NCBI RefSeq assembly: GCF_023555385.1
Contig: NZ_JAJSED010000001.1
Location: forward strand, 310,001-374,000
Reading direction: 5' to 3'
DNA from: Guyparkeria hydrothermalis
GTDB taxonomy: Bacteria > Pseudomonadota > Gammaproteobacteria > Halothiobacillales > Halothiobacillaceae
DNA: 64,000 bases
The notes below the pieces were generated by a model that saw only the letters and a program-made list of their open reading frames with translations, ran no database searches and had not been told where the DNA came from. The position numbers were made by a program, and so were the translations under genes. This document shows positions 13,351 through 23,765 of the stretch, in pieces. Each line of letters begins with the position of its first letter. Within the stretch, counting starts at the first letter, position 1.

Positions 13351-15744
13351 ATGAGTGACGAGAAGATTACCTTTGAAGTCGACGGCATGAGCCTCCAGGG
13401 CAGTCCTGGAGACATGCTGATCGAGGTGACCGACAAGGCGGGGATCAACATCCCGCGCTTCTGCTATCACCGCAAGCTCTCGATCGCGGCCAACTGCCGC
13501 ATGTGCCTGGTGGAGGTCGAACGGGCACCCAAGCCGTTGCCGGCCTGCTCGACGCCGATCTCCGAGGGCATGAAGGTCTCCACGCGCAGCCCCAAGGCGA
13601 TCAGCGCCCAGCGTTCGACCATGGAGTTCCTGCTGATCAACCACCCGCTGGACTGCCCGATTTGCGACCAGGGCGGTGAGTGCGAGCTGCAGGACGTGGC
13701 CATGGGCTACGGCGAAGGCGTCGGTCAGTACTCCGAGGCCAAGCGCGTGGTCAAGGACAAGGACATTGGCCCGCTGATCGCGACCGACATGACCCGCTGC
13801 ATCCACTGCACCCGTTGCGTGCGCTTCGGCGAGGAGATCGCCGGCTTGAAGGAGCTGGGGGCAACCGGTCGTTCCGATCAGATGGAGATCGGCACCTACA
13901 TCTCCAAGAGCGTGACCTCCGAGCTTTCGGGGAACGTCATCGACCTGTGCCCGGTCGGTGCGCTGACCGCCAAGCCGTCGCGCTACACCCATCGCCCGTG
14001 GGAGCTGGTGCAGCACAAGCACCTGTCCACGCATGACGCCTTCGGCTCGAACCTCTACGTTCACACCCGTGAAGGGCAGGTGATGCGGACCGTCCCGCGC
14101 GACAACGACGCGGTCAACGAGACCTGGATCGCCGACCGTGATCGCTTTGCGTACACGGGACTGTTCACCGAGGACCGCCTGACCCGTCCGATGGTCAAGC
14201 GTGACGGCGAGTGGGTCACCACCAGCTGGGAAGAGGCGCTGGAAACCGCCGCCCGCGGCATTCAGGAAATCGTCAACCAACAGGGGCCGTCCGCCTTTGG
14301 TGCGCTGGTCTCTCCGAATGCGAGCCTGGAGGAGCAGTACCTTACTGCCCGCATCGTGCGCGGCATGGGGTCTAACAACATCGATCACCGCCTGCGTCAG
14401 GTCGACTTCTCCGGTGACGCCGACGATCCGGTCATGCCGTGGCTTGGCATGGACATCCCGGCGATCGCCGAGCTCGACGCCGGCCTGACGGTCGGTATGG
14501 CTGTCCGCGAGGAGGTGCCGCTGTTCGGTCATCGCCTGCGCCAGGCGGCCCTGAACAAGGGCGCGAAGCTGACGCTGGTGCACCCGTTCGAGCAGGGCCT
14601 GACATTCCCGGCCCGCCAGGTCCCGAGTCGCATGGACGAGGGCGGCGAACTGGGTACGCTGCTGGCGCTGGTCAAGGCGGCCGGCGGCGAGATCCCGGCC
14701 AACCTGGCCGACTACCCGGTGGCGAACGTTGAAGACGCGAGCGCCATCGTGTCCGAACTCAAGGACGGCGAATCGGCAGCGATCTTCCTCGGCGCAGTCG
14801 CGCAGAACGCGCCGGAGTTCGCTGCGATCCGGGCCGTGGCTACCGAACTGGCGCGCCTGGCCGGTGCCCAGCTCGGCCTGGTCGCTCAGGGCGGGAACGC
14901 CGCCGGCGCCTGGCTCGCCGGTGCCGTGCCGCATCGCGCGGCCGGTGGTGCCGAGGCGGTCGGCCAGGGTCGCAATGCCGCGGAACTGTTGGCAGAACCG
15001 TGTCAGGCGATGATCCTCGAAGGGATCGAGCCCGAGCATGATTCCGCCGCTGGCCAGGCGGCACTCGCAAGCCTCGAGAAAGCCGAGTGCGTCATCGCCA
15101 TCACCAGCTACGTGACGCCGGCAATGAAGCGGTATGCGGACGTGCTGCTGCCGATGGGCACGGCCGTCGAGACGGCCGGCACCTGGGTCAACGGCGAGGG
15201 TCGCTGGCAGTCGGTCAACGGCACGGTACGTGCGCTGGGCGAATCCCGTCCGGCGTGGAAGATCCTGCGCGTGCTGGGCAACCTTCTCGACCTCAACGGC
15301 TTCGACTACATGGCCGCAACCGAGGTGCGTCGCGAGATCCAGTCGCATTGCCAGGAAGTCGCACTCGAGAACAAGACAGCAGGCCTCGACAAAGCGCACT
15401 TCAAGCTGCCCGCCAAGCCGGCCGGGCAGGGCGGCTACCAACGCATCGCACCGGTGGCGATGTACGGTATCGATCCGGTCATCCGCCGGTCGGGCGCGCT
15501 GCAGGCCACCGAGAAGGCCGAGCTGCAGCGCCACGTGCTGGTCAACCCGGCCGATGCCGAGCGCGAGGGCTGGGAAGACGACATGACAGCGGCGATCGAG
15601 CAGGATGGCGTACGCGTCGAACTGCCGATCCGCGTCGATTATCGCGTCACGCCGGGCAGCGTGGTGGTCTTCAGTGGCGCGCACGCCGGTGAACTGGCGC
15701 CGCGCGCCGGCAAGGTCGAAATCAACGTGGAGGTCGCCGCATGA
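13351..15744 (+). CDS. nuoG: NADH-quinone oxidoreductase subunit G
   Basis: NuoG is the largest subunit of the complex I hydrophilic arm and relays electrons through clusters N1b, N4 and N5. In the 797-residue product the N-terminal ferredoxin-like part shows [18 protein letters not shown] with a later cysteine in LPACSTP. The His-Cys3 motif is [17 protein letters not shown], and the 4Fe-4S motif is [14 protein letters not shown]. The rest is the molybdopterin-oxidoreductase fold without a cofactor. The extra cysteines that bind cluster N7 in E. coli are absent from the equivalent stretch (about 214-240). ATG 13351 is chosen because it gives the conserved start; the frame is open further upstream within nuoF. 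It overlaps nuoH by four bases. Confidence 0.97.
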   Translation: MSDEKITFEVDGMSLQGSPGDMLIEVTDKAGINIPRFCYHRKLSIAANCRMCLVEVERAPKPLPACSTPISEGMKVSTRSPKAISAQRSTMEFLLINHPLDCPICDQGGECELQDVAMGYGEGVGQYSEAKRVVKDKDIGPLIATDMTRCIHCTRCVRFGEEIAGLKELGATGRSDQMEIGTYISKSVTSELSGNVIDLCPVGALTAKPSRYTHRPWELVQHKHLSTHDAFGSNLYVHTREGQVMRTVPRDNDAVNETWIADRDRFAYTGLFTEDRLTRPMVKRDGEWVTTSWEEALETAARGIQEIVNQQGPSAFGALVSPNASLEEQYLTARIVRGMGSNNIDHRLRQVDFSGDADDPVMPWLGMDIPAIAELDAGLTVGMAVREEVPLFGHRLRQAALNKGAKLTLVHPFEQGLTFPARQVPSRMDEGGELGTLLALVKAAGGEIPANLADYPVANVEDASAIVSELKDGESAAIFLGAVAQNAPEFAAIRAVATELARLAGAQLGLVAQGGNAAGAWLAGAVPHRAAGGAEAVGQGRNAAELLAEPCQAMILEGIEPEHDSAAGQAALASLEKAECVIAITSYVTPAMKRYADVLLPMGTAVETAGTWVNGEGRWQSVNGTVRALGESRPAWKILRVLGNLLDLNGFDYMAATEVRREIQSHCQEVALENKTAGLDKAHFKLPAKPAGQGGYQRIAPVAMYGIDPVIRRSGALQATEKAELQRHVLVNPADAEREGWEDDMTAAIEQDGVRVELPIRVDYRVTPGSVVVFSGAHAGELAPRAGKVEINVEVAA

Positions 15745-16796
15745 TCACCGAATGGCTTTCCCCGGTCATCGGCTGGATGTCGCCGGATTGGCAGTACCTC
15801 GTGGTTCACGTGCTGCTGACGCTGGTGATCATGATGCCGATCATCGTCGCGGTGGCCTACCTGACGCTCGCCGAGCGCAAGGTGATCGGCTACATGCACG
15901 TGCGCATCGGCCCCAACCGGGTCGGACCGCGCGGCTTGTTCCAGCCGTTCGCGGATGTCTTCAAGCTGATGTTCAAGGAAGTCATCACGCCGTCAGTCGC
16001 GAACAAGTTCATCTTCTATCTCGCCCCGATCCTGATCCTGGTCGCGGCATTGGTCGCCTGGGCCGTGATTCCGTTCGACGACGGCTGGGTGCTGGCCGAC
16101 ATCAACGCCGGTCTGCTGTACGTGCTGGCGATCGGCGCGGCCGGTGTCTACGGCGTGATACTCGCCGGCTGGGCTTCCAACTCGAAGTACGCGCTGCTCG
16201 GCGGCATGCGCTCGGCAGCACACAAGGTCGCCTACGAGCTGGCGATGGGCTTCGCGCTGGTCGGCGTGCTGATGGCATCCGGCAGCCTGAACCTCTCCGA
16301 GATTGTGCGCGGTCAGGAAGGCAGCATCCTGCACTGGTACTGGTTGCCGCTGTTGCCGATGTTCGTCGTTTACTTCGTCTCCGGCGTGGCCGAGACCAAC
16401 CGGGCGCCGTTCGATATTTCGGAGGGTGAGTCGGAGATCGTCGCCGGTTTCCACGTCGAGTACTCCGGCATCGCGTTTGCGCTGTTCATGCTGGCCGAGT
16501 ACGCGAGCATGATCCTGATCTCAGCTCTCGCTGCGGTGATGTTCCTGGGTGGCTGGCTGTCGCCGTTCCAGGGCACATTCCTCGGCCCGATGTTCTCCTT
16601 CGTGCCGGGGATCGTCTGGTTCCTGCTCAAGATCTCATTCCTGCTGTTCGTGTTCATCTGGTTCCGTGCGACGTTCCCGCGCTTCCGCTACGACCAGATC
16701 ATGCGACTGGGCTGGAAGGTATTCATCCCGGTGACGATCCTGTGGATCGCGGTGGAAGGTGTCTTCCACTATTTCCAAGTCGGTCCGTGGTTCTAA
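15741..16796 (+). CDS. nuoH: NADH-quinone oxidoreductase subunit H
   Basis: NuoH is the membrane subunit that joins the peripheral arm to the proton-pumping arm and lines the quinone tunnel. The 351 residues give eight or so transmembrane helices, with the family signature [19 protein letters not shown] near 47-65 and the acidic loop [19 protein letters not shown] near 212. The gene overlaps the end of nuoG by four bases (ATGA). Confidence 0.97.
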   Translation: MITEWLSPVIGWMSPDWQYLVVHVLLTLVIMMPIIVAVAYLTLAERKVIGYMHVRIGPNRVGPRGLFQPFADVFKLMFKEVITPSVANKFIFYLAPILILVAALVAWAVIPFDDGWVLADINAGLLYVLAIGAAGVYGVILAGWASNSKYALLGGMRSAAHKVAYELAMGFALVGVLMASGSLNLSEIVRGQEGSILHWYWLPLLPMFVVYFVSGVAETNRAPFDISEGESEIVAGFHVEYSGIAFALFMLAEYASMILISALAAVMFLGGWLSPFQGTFLGPMFSFVPGIVWFLLKISFLLFVFIWFRATFPRFRYDQIMRLGWKVFIPVTILWIAVEGVFHYFQVGPWF

Positions 16797-16808
16797 GGGG
16801 GCGATGCA

Positions 16809-17297
16809 ATGAACGCCATCAAGCATTTCTTCAAGACCTGGTTCCTCTGGGAGCTGTTCCTCGGTATGTCGGTGACCGGCAAGTACTTCTTCGGTCACAA
16901 GTACACCGTGCAGTACCCGGAAGAGAAGACCCCGCAATCGCCGCGTTTCCGTGGCCTGCACGCCCTGCGTCGCTACGCCAACGGCGAGGAGCGCTGCATC
17001 GCCTGCAAACTGTGCGAGGCGGTCTGCCCGGCACTGGCGATCACGATCGAGTCGGAGCAGCGCGACGACGGTACCCGCCGGACGACCCGCTACGACATCG
17101 ACCTGTTCAAGTGCATTTACTGCGGCTTCTGCGAGGAGGCCTGTCCGGTAGATTCAATTGTCGAAACAAGGGTTTACGAGTACCACTTCGAGAATCGTGG
17201 CGAAAACATCATGACCAAGGACAAGCTCCTCGAGATTGGTGATCGCCTGGAATCGCAGATTGCGGCAGACCGCCTGGCGGACGCTGCCTACCGCTAA
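16809..17297 (+). CDS. nuoI: NADH-quinone oxidoreductase subunit I
   Basis: NuoI carries the 4Fe-4S clusters N6a and N6b that pass electrons towards N2. The 162-residue protein has two complete ferredoxin motifs, [12 protein letters not shown] near residue 60 and [12 protein letters not shown] near 99. Its amphipathic N-terminus lies on the membrane. The C-terminus ends [10 protein letters not shown], as in many proteobacterial NuoI. A 117-base gap with no gene follows before nuoJ, the largest within the operon. Confidence 0.97.
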   Translation: MNAIKHFFKTWFLWELFLGMSVTGKYFFGHKYTVQYPEEKTPQSPRFRGLHALRRYANGEERCIACKLCEAVCPALAITIESEQRDDGTRRTTRYDIDLFKCIYCGFCEEACPVDSIVETRVYEYHFENRGENIMTKDKLLEIGDRLESQIAADRLADAAYR

Positions 17298-17414
17298 GCA
17301 TCGAGTGGCGCGGCGTGGTAACGTCTCGCCCGCGCTTGCGGCGAAACAATAACGAATGAAACAACGGTCAACCGGCTTTGGGGCGGTGCACCCGCTCCCA
17401 GCAGAAGGATAGTC

Positions 17415-18071
17415 ATGTCGCTCTATCAGATCCTTTTCTACGTGTTCGCCTCGGTCGCGGTGATTGCCGCGATCCGGGTGGTGACGGTCAGGAACCCGGT
17501 GCATGCCGCGCTGTTCCTGGTGCTGACCTTCTTTTCCACCGCGCTCGTCTGGGTGCTGATGGAGGCCGAGTTCCTCGGTATCGTGCTGCTGCTGGTCTAC
17601 GTCGGCGCCGTGATGGTGCTGTTCCTGTTCGTCGTGATGATGCTCGACGTCAATATCGCGCCGCTACGTGAAGGCTTCATCAAGAATCTGCCGGTGGGCG
17701 TGTTCGTCGCGCTCGTCATGATCGTCGAACTGGCGCTGATCCTTGGTCCGGCGAGCTTCGGTCTCGATATCTATCCGGCGCCCGAGGCGGCCCCGGCCGG
17801 TACGGGCAACACGCTGGCGATCGGCCAGGTGCTGTACACCAAGTTCGTCTATCCGTTCGAGATCGCCGCGTTCATCCTGCTGGTGGCGATCGTCGCGGCC
17901 ATCGCGCTGGCCCATCGCCGTCGCCCGGGCGTGCATTACCAGGACATCGACGCGCAGGTGCGGGTCCGTGCCGAGGATCGCGTCCGTATTGCCGAGCTGG
18001 ATGCCGACAAGACCCGTCGTGGCGATCTGTCCGGCGAGACTTCAGACCAACAGGATAAGGAAACGTCATGA
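17415..18071 (+). CDS. nuoJ: NADH-quinone oxidoreductase subunit J
   Basis: NuoJ is a membrane-arm subunit whose third helix changes shape during turnover. The 218-residue product has five transmembrane helices, including the conserved stretch [20 protein letters not shown] at about 56-75. The C-terminal 40 residues are polar. It overlaps nuoK by four bases. Confidence 0.95.
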   Translation: MSLYQILFYVFASVAVIAAIRVVTVRNPVHAALFLVLTFFSTALVWVLMEAEFLGIVLLLVYVGAVMVLFLFVVMMLDVNIAPLREGFIKNLPVGVFVALVMIVELALILGPASFGLDIYPAPEAAPAGTGNTLAIGQVLYTKFVYPFEIAAFILLVAIVAAIALAHRRRPGVHYQDIDAQVRVRAEDRVRIAELDADKTRRGDLSGETSDQQDKETS

Positions 18072-18373
18072 TCAGCCTGTCCGAATTCCTGATCTTCGGC
18101 GGCCTGCTGTTCTCGATCAGCGTCGCCGGCATCTTCCTCAACCGCAAGAACGTGCTCGTGCTGCTGATGGCGATCGAGCTGATGCTTCTGGCGGTGAACG
18201 TGAACTTCGTGGCGTTCTCGCATTTCTCCGGCGACATCGACGGTCAGGCGTTCGTCTTCTTCGTCCTGACCGTGGCCGCGGCCGAAGCGGCCATCGGCCT
18301 GGCGATCCTGGTAACGCTGTTCCGCAACCGGCGCACGATCAACGTCGAAGACCTGACCGAGATGAAGGGCTGA
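18068..18373 (+). CDS. nuoK: NADH-quinone oxidoreductase subunit K
   Basis: NuoK is a three-helix membrane-arm subunit related to MrpC antiporter proteins. The 101 residues include the two conserved buried glutamates, in [16 protein letters not shown] (near 37) and [14 protein letters not shown] (near 73). It starts four bases before the end of nuoJ and is followed by nuoL after four bases. Confidence 0.97.
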   Translation: MISLSEFLIFGGLLFSISVAGIFLNRKNVLVLLMAIELMLLAVNVNFVAFSHFSGDIDGQAFVFFVLTVAAAEAAIGLAILVTLFRNRRTINVEDLTEMKG

Positions 18374-18377
18374 TTCA

Positions 18378-20339
18378 ATGGAAAAGGTTTATCTTGCCGT
18401 CGTACTTGCCCCGCTGATCGCCTCGATCATCGCGGGCCTGTTCGGACGACAGATCGGTCGGTCCGGTGCTCACTGGGTAACCATCATCGGCGTGGCGATT
18501 GCGCTGGCCGCGTCCGCCTACGCGTTCTACATGCATGTCTTCGGTGGGCTGCCGACCTTCGATGGGGCGGTGTACACCTGGATCGCTTCCGACATGTTCA
18601 CCTTCGAGATCGGTTTCCTGATCGACCATCTCACGGTGATGATGATGCTGGTGGTGACCGCCGTCTCGCTGATGGTGCACATCTACACCATCGGCTACAT
18701 GCACGATGATCCCGGTTACCAGCGCTTCTTCAGCTACATCTCGCTGTTCACCTTCTCCATGCTGATGCTGGTGATGTCGAACAACCTGTTGCAGCTGTTC
18801 TTCGGCTGGGAAGCGGTCGGCCTGGTCTCCTACCTGCTGATCGGCTTCTGGTACAAGCGCGAGTCGGCGATCTTCGCCAACCTCAAGGCGTTCCTGGTCA
18901 ACCGCGTGGGCGACTTCGGCTTCCTGCTCGGGATTGCCGCGATCCTGATGTACGCCGACACGCTCGACTACGCCACGTTCTTTGAGCGGCTGCCGGAGCT
19001 GGCCGACATCAAGGTCGAGTACTGGCCGGGCGTGGAGTGGTCGCTGGTCACCGTGATCTCGATCCTGCTGTTCATCGGCGCGATGGGCAAGTCGGCGCAG
19101 GTGCCGCTGCACGTGTGGCTACCGGACTCGATGGAAGGCCCGACGCCGATCTCCGCGCTGATCCACGCGGCCACCATGGTGACCGCTGGCATCTTCATGG
19201 TCGCGCGCTTCTCGCCGCTGTTTGAGCTCTCCGATGCCGCGCTGTCGTTCATCCTCGTCATCGGTGCGGTCACCGCGCTGTCGATGGGCCTGCTGGGTAT
19301 CGTCCAGCACGACATCAAGCGAGTCGTGGCCTACTCGACGCTCTCGCAGCTCGGTTACATGACCGTTGCACTGGGCGTGTCGGCCTACAGCCCGGCGCTG
19401 TTCCACCTGATGACTCACGCCTTCTTCAAGGCACTGCTGTTCCTCGCGGCCGGCTCGGTGATCATCGCGATGCATCACGAGCAGGACATCCGCAAGATGG
19501 GCGGCCTGGCGAAGAAGATGCCGATCACCTTCATCACATTCCTGATCGGGGCACTGGCGTTGATCGGCTTCCCGGGTACCGCCGGTTTCTACTCCAAGGA
19601 GTCGATCATCTACGCGGTGCAGGCCTCGACGCTGCCGGGTGCGACCTTCGCCTACTGGGCCGTGTTCGCCGGCGTGTTCGTGACCGCCTTCTACACCTTC
19701 CGCATGTTCTTCCTGGTGTTCTTCGGCGAGCCGCGGATGAGCCAGAAGGAGTACGACCACGTCAAGGAAACGCCGAAGGTGGTCACCGTGCCGCTGATGC
19801 TGCTGGCCGTGCCGTCCCTGATCGTGGGCTTTATCGTGATCGAGCCGATGCTTTACGGCACGTTCTTCGACGACTCGCTGCGCGTGTTGGCAACCCACGG
19901 CGCCATGGCGGCGATCGAAGCGAAGTTCAACGGCGCCTGGGCGATGTTCACCCACGGCTGGGTCACGCCGGTGGTCTGGATGGCGCTGGGCGGTGTCGCG
20001 CTCGCGGCGGTCATGTATCTCGCCATGCCGAAGGTGCTGCCGCCGCTGTTCGCCCGCGTCTTCGCCTGGCCCAAGCGGATCATGGAGCAGGGCTACGGCT
20101 TCGATGGGTTCAACAATGCCGTGATTGCCGGTGGCTCGCGCCTGCTGGGGCGTGGCCTGTGGCAGGTCGGTGACGTGCGTGCCATCGACGGACTCGTCGT
20201 CAACGGGTCGGCTGCCGTGGTGGGTTATCTGGCGCGCACCTGGCGGCTGATCCAGACCGGCTACCTGTACCACTATGCGTTCGTCATGATCCTCGGACTG
20301 ATCGGGCTGTTGACCTGGATCGTGTTCGTCGGCGCGTAA
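18378..20339 (+). CDS. nuoL: NADH-quinone oxidoreductase subunit L
   Basis: NuoL is the distal antiporter-like proton-pumping subunit of complex I and contains the long lateral helix. The 653-residue protein has about 16 transmembrane segments. Conserved features include FFGWEAVGLVSYLLIGFWY with the key glutamate near 144, the lysine in GAMGKSAQVPLHVWLPDSM near 229, and HAFFKALLFLAAGSVI near 349. The C-terminal part after about 480 would form the lateral helix and final anchor. Complete. Confidence 0.97.
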   Translation: MEKVYLAVVLAPLIASIIAGLFGRQIGRSGAHWVTIIGVAIALAASAYAFYMHVFGGLPTFDGAVYTWIASDMFTFEIGFLIDHLTVMMMLVVTAVSLMVHIYTIGYMHDDPGYQRFFSYISLFTFSMLMLVMSNNLLQLFFGWEAVGLVSYLLIGFWYKRESAIFANLKAFLVNRVGDFGFLLGIAAILMYADTLDYATFFERLPELADIKVEYWPGVEWSLVTVISILLFIGAMGKSAQVPLHVWLPDSMEGPTPISALIHAATMVTAGIFMVARFSPLFELSDAALSFILVIGAVTALSMGLLGIVQHDIKRVVAYSTLSQLGYMTVALGVSAYSPALFHLMTHAFFKALLFLAAGSVIIAMHHEQDIRKMGGLAKKMPITFITFLIGALALIGFPGTAGFYSKESIIYAVQASTLPGATFAYWAVFAGVFVTAFYTFRMFFLVFFGEPRMSQKEYDHVKETPKVVTVPLMLLAVPSLIVGFIVIEPMLYGTFFDDSLRVLATHGAMAAIEAKFNGAWAMFTHGWVTPVVWMALGGVALAAVMYLAMPKVLPPLFARVFAWPKRIMEQGYGFDGFNNAVIAGGSRLLGRGLWQVGDVRAIDGLVVNGSAAVVGYLARTWRLIQTGYLYHYAFVMILGLIGLLTWIVFVGA

Positions 20340-20374
20340 CACCCCATAGATAACAAGCGAAGGATAACGGTTCG

Positions 20375-21895
20375 ATGCTGACCTCCTGGCCGATACTGAG
20401 CCTGCTCGTCTGGTTGCCGATCGCGGCAGGCCTTGCCGTGATGCTGTTCGGCGAGCGGCGTGCGGATTCCGCCCGCTGGTTCGCCCTGATCGTGTCCGTG
20501 GCGGTCTTCGTGATCAGCCTGGGCCTGATCCTGGGCTTCAACACGCAGACCGCGGCGATGCAGTTCGTCGAGCACGTGCCCTGGATCCCGGCGTTCGGCA
20601 TCAACTACGCACTGGGGATCGACGGCATTTCCATGCCGCTGATCGTGCTGACCACCTTCACCACCATCCTGGTCGTCGTTGCCGCCTGGGAAGTGATCAA
20701 GGACAAGGCGCACCAGTACCTCGCGGCCTTCCTGATCATGGAAGGGATGATGAACGGCACCTTCGCCGCAATGGACGCCATCGTCTTCTACTTCTTCTTC
20801 GAAGGCATGCTGATCCCGATGTTCATCATCATCGGTATCTGGGGCGGTCCGCGCCGGGTGTACGCGACGATCAAGTTCTTCCTGTACACCTTCCTCGGCT
20901 CGGTGTTCATGCTGGTCGCGCTGATCTACATGTACTTCCAGTCGGGCAGCTTCGCCATTCCGGTGCTCCACGATCTGCCGCTGACCCTGACCGAGCAGAT
21001 CCTGATCTTCCTGGCGTTCCTGATTGCCTTCGCGGTCAAGATCCCGATGTGGCCGGTGCACACCTGGCTGCCGGATGCCCACGTCGAGGCGCCGACCGGC
21101 GGTTCGGTGATCCTGGCGGCGATCATGCTCAAGATCGGCGGTTACGGCTTCCTGCGCTTTTCGCTGCCGATGACGCCAGACGCGGCCGCCGAGCTCGACT
21201 GGCTGATGATCTTCCTGTCCCTGGTCGCGATCGTCTACATCGGCTTCGTCGCCATGGTCCAGTCCGACATGAAGAAGCTGGTCGCCTACTCGTCGATCTC
21301 GCACATGGGCTTCGTCACGCTCGGCATATTCGTGATCTTCATGATCGTCGCCAACCCGGCCAACACCTCGGCCAGCGGCGTGACCCTGGCGCTGGAAGGC
21401 GCGATGGTGCAGATGATCTCGCACGGCCTGATCTCGGCGGCGATGTTCCTCTCGATCGGCGTCCTGTATGACCGCCTGCATAGTCGCGAGATCTCCGCCT
21501 ATGGCGGCGTGGTCAACACCATGCCGTGGTTCGGCGCGCTGGTCGTGGTGTTCGCCATGGCCAACGTCGGCCTGCCGGGCACCTCGGGCTTCGTCGGCGA
21601 GTTCATGGTGATCCTCGCCTCGTTCAAGGCGAGCTTCTGGATCGCCCTGATCGCGGCGCTGACCCTGATCATCGGCGCGGCCTACACGCTGTGGATGGTC
21701 AAGCGCGTCATCTTCGGCGAGGTGAAGAACGAGGGCGTCAAGACGCTCGACGACCTCAACTTCCGCGAGGCCTGGGTGCTGGGCGTGCTCGCCTTCCTGA
21801 TCGTCCTGATCGGCGTCTGGCCGAACCCGCTGGTCGAGGTCATGCATGCCTCGATCGAGAACCTGGCGCAACAGGCGCTGACCACCAAGTTGTAA
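20375..21895 (+). CDS. nuoM: NADH-quinone oxidoreductase subunit M
   Basis: NuoM is an antiporter-like pump subunit of complex I. The 506 residues show about 14 transmembrane helices, the glutamate in FFFEGMLIPMFIIIGIWGG near 144, the lysine in AFAVKIPMWPVHTWLPDAH near 229, and VQSDMKKLVAYSSISHMGF near 300. It lies 35 bases after nuoL, with AAGCGAAGGA as the ribosome-binding region. Confidence 0.97.
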   Translation: MLTSWPILSLLVWLPIAAGLAVMLFGERRADSARWFALIVSVAVFVISLGLILGFNTQTAAMQFVEHVPWIPAFGINYALGIDGISMPLIVLTTFTTILVVVAAWEVIKDKAHQYLAAFLIMEGMMNGTFAAMDAIVFYFFFEGMLIPMFIIIGIWGGPRRVYATIKFFLYTFLGSVFMLVALIYMYFQSGSFAIPVLHDLPLTLTEQILIFLAFLIAFAVKIPMWPVHTWLPDAHVEAPTGGSVILAAIMLKIGGYGFLRFSLPMTPDAAAELDWLMIFLSLVAIVYIGFVAMVQSDMKKLVAYSSISHMGFVTLGIFVIFMIVANPANTSASGVTLALEGAMVQMISHGLISAAMFLSIGVLYDRLHSREISAYGGVVNTMPWFGALVVVFAMANVGLPGTSGFVGEFMVILASFKASFWIALIAALTLIIGAAYTLWMVKRVIFGEVKNEGVKTLDDLNFREAWVLGVLAFLIVLIGVWPNPLVEVMHASIENLAQQALTTKL

Positions 21896-21905
21896 GACGT
21901 TCCCT

Positions 21906-23342
21906 ATGACACTCGCCTCACTGAACCTGCAACCGGTCCTGCCCGAAATCGTCCTCGCGGCGATGGCCTGCCTGATTCTGCTCGTCGACCCGTTTCTGCC
22001 CAAGCGCGGTCCTACGGTCAGCTATGCACTGTCGCTGCTGACGCTCGTCGCCCTGTTCGTCATCACGCTGCTGCAGATGGACGACAGCGTGCGGATGAGT
22101 TTCGGCGGCATGGTGGTCAACGATCCGATGGCCGACGTGATGAAGCTCGCGATCTACGTGCTGGTTGCCGCCGTGCTGGTCATGTCTCGCACCTACCTGC
22201 GCCAGCGCGGCATCGACAAGGGCGAGTACTACATGCTCGGCCTGTTCGGCGTGCTGGGAATGATGATCACCATCTCCTCGAATCACCTGCTGCTGCTCTA
22301 CCTCGGCCTCGAGCTGCTCTCGCTGGCGATGTACGCGATGACGGCCTTCAAGCGCGACGATGGCCGTGCCTCCGAGGCGGCGATGAAGTACTTCGTCCTC
22401 GGCGCGCTGGCGTCGGGCATCCTGCTGTACGGCATGTCGCTGCTCTACGGCGTCACCGGTGACCTCACCCTGACCGCCATCGCCGACAGTGTAGCCGGCG
22501 GCGAGGACTCGATGGCGCTGAAGGCCGCCGTGGTGCTGATCGTGGTGGGTGCGGTGTTCAAGATGGGTATCGCTCCGTTCCACATGTGGCTGCCGGACGT
22601 CTACGAGGGCGCGCCGACCGCGGTGACGCTCTACCTGGCCGCCGCACCGAAGATTGCCGCCCTGGCGCTGGTCATGCGCCTGCTGGTCGATGGCATGGGG
22701 CCGCTGTTCAGTGACTGGCAGCCGATGCTGATCGTGGTGGCGATGCTGTCGATGGCGATCGGCAACGTGGTCGCGATCGCGCAGACCAGCTTCAAGCGGA
22801 TGCTGACCTACTCGACCATCGGTCACGTCGGCTTCATCCTGCTGGGCGTGCTCGCCGGCACCAACGAGGGCTACGCTGCGGCGCTGTTCTACACCATCGC
22901 CTACGCGGTGATGACCATCGGCGGCTTCGGCATCATCCTGCTGCTCGCTCGCCAGGGCTTCGAGGCCGAGAGCCTCGAGGACCTCAAGGGCCTGAACGAC
23001 CGCAGCCCGGTGATGGCGTTCGTCTTCCTGCTGCTGATGTTCTCCATGGCCGGCATCCCGTTCACCTTCGGCTTCTGGGCCAAGCTTGCGGTGCTGCAGT
23101 CGATTGTGGGTATCGGTCTGTGGTGGCTTGCGATTTTCGCGGTGATTACCGCGGTCATCGGGGCGTTCTACTACCTGCGTGCCGTGAAGATGGTCTATTT
23201 CGACCAGCCCGCCGATACCAGCCCGATCCAGGCCGATGCCAACGTGCGTGGTGTTCTGGCGCTGAGCGGGGCGTCCATGCTCATCTTCGGCCTCTATCCG
23301 ACCGGCCTGACGGCGCTGACTGCCGGCGCTTTCGGGCTCTGA
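21906..23342 (+). CDS. nuoN: NADH-quinone oxidoreductase subunit N
   Basis: NuoN is the antiporter-like subunit nearest the peripheral arm. The 478-residue product has about 14 transmembrane helices. Recognisable motifs are YLGLELLSLAMYAMTAFKR (glutamate near 133), FKMGIAPFHMWLPDVYEGAP near 218, and TSFKRMLTYSTIGHVGFI near 297. It is the last canonical nuo gene and is followed by a DUF2818 gene after 28 bases. Confidence 0.97.
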   Translation: MTLASLNLQPVLPEIVLAAMACLILLVDPFLPKRGPTVSYALSLLTLVALFVITLLQMDDSVRMSFGGMVVNDPMADVMKLAIYVLVAAVLVMSRTYLRQRGIDKGEYYMLGLFGVLGMMITISSNHLLLLYLGLELLSLAMYAMTAFKRDDGRASEAAMKYFVLGALASGILLYGMSLLYGVTGDLTLTAIADSVAGGEDSMALKAAVVLIVVGAVFKMGIAPFHMWLPDVYEGAPTAVTLYLAAAPKIAALALVMRLLVDGMGPLFSDWQPMLIVVAMLSMAIGNVVAIAQTSFKRMLTYSTIGHVGFILLGVLAGTNEGYAAALFYTIAYAVMTIGGFGIILLLARQGFEAESLEDLKGLNDRSPVMAFVFLLLMFSMAGIPFTFGFWAKLAVLQSIVGIGLWWLAIFAVITAVIGAFYYLRAVKMVYFDQPADTSPIQADANVRGVLALSGASMLIFGLYPTGLTALTAGAFGL

Positions 23343-23370
23343 TTCACCGCGCAAACGCGACGAGGTTCCC

Positions 23371-23688
23371 ATGATTGCCGACTCGATCGTCATCAGCTAT
23401 CTGATCGGGCTGTTCGTGTTGGCGAACCTGCCGTTCGTCAACCAGCGCCTGTTCCTGGTTATCCGTGTCGCCGAACCGGGCCGGCAGAAGTCGTTCTGGT
23501 GGCGCATCGTCGAGTGGCTGATCTACTTCGTGCTGGGCATGAGCGCCGGCCTGTATATCGAGTACACCATCGGTGGCATCGAGCCGAAAGGCTGGGAGTT
23601 CTGGGCGATCTCCTCCTGCATCTTCGCGGTGTTCTCGGTGGTGGGCTTCATCTGGCAGTACCAGCTACGAAAGCACCTGCAGATCTAG
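23371..23688 (+). CDS. DUF2818 family membrane protein
   Basis: A 105-residue membrane protein of the DUF2818 family, which in beta- and some gammaproteobacteria is encoded just after nuoN. Hydrophobic segments lie at about 5-24, 46-65 and 76-95; the stretch LPFVNQRLF is typical. It is 28 bases from nuoN and followed by a strong terminator, so it very probably belongs to the nuo transcript. A link to complex I assembly or stability is an inference from position only. Confidence 0.85.
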   Translation: MIADSIVISYLIGLFVLANLPFVNQRLFLVIRVAEPGRQKSFWWRIVEWLIYFVLGMSAGLYIEYTIGGIEPKGWEFWAISSCIFAVFSVVGFIWQYQLRKHLQI

Positions 23689-23710
23689 ATTTCCAGGGGA
23701 GCGAGCAACG

Positions 23711-23747
23711 AAAAAGGCGGCCGACGCATGACGCGGGCCGCCTTTTT
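23711..23747. terminator. Bidirectional intrinsic terminator
   Basis: A perfect 12-bp stem, AAAAAGGCGGCC (23711-23722) with GGCCGCCTTTTT (23736-23747), surrounds a 13-base loop. Read either way it gives a GC stem followed by a U tract. It ends the nuo-DUF2818 transcript on the plus strand and the mutS-nudJ-mnmA-hflD side on the minus strand. Confidence 0.9.
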
Positions 23748-23765
23748 GCTGTCCGAGTGGGGGCG

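Noticed and set aside
13276-15684. 800-codon open frame on the minus strand opposite nuoG
   Set aside because: It mirrors nuoG codon use, is rich in Arg, His, Asp and Leu as shadow frames are, and shows no domain. Similar minus-strand frames opposite pyrG, eno, nuoD, nuoL, nuoM and nuoN were rejected for the same reason.
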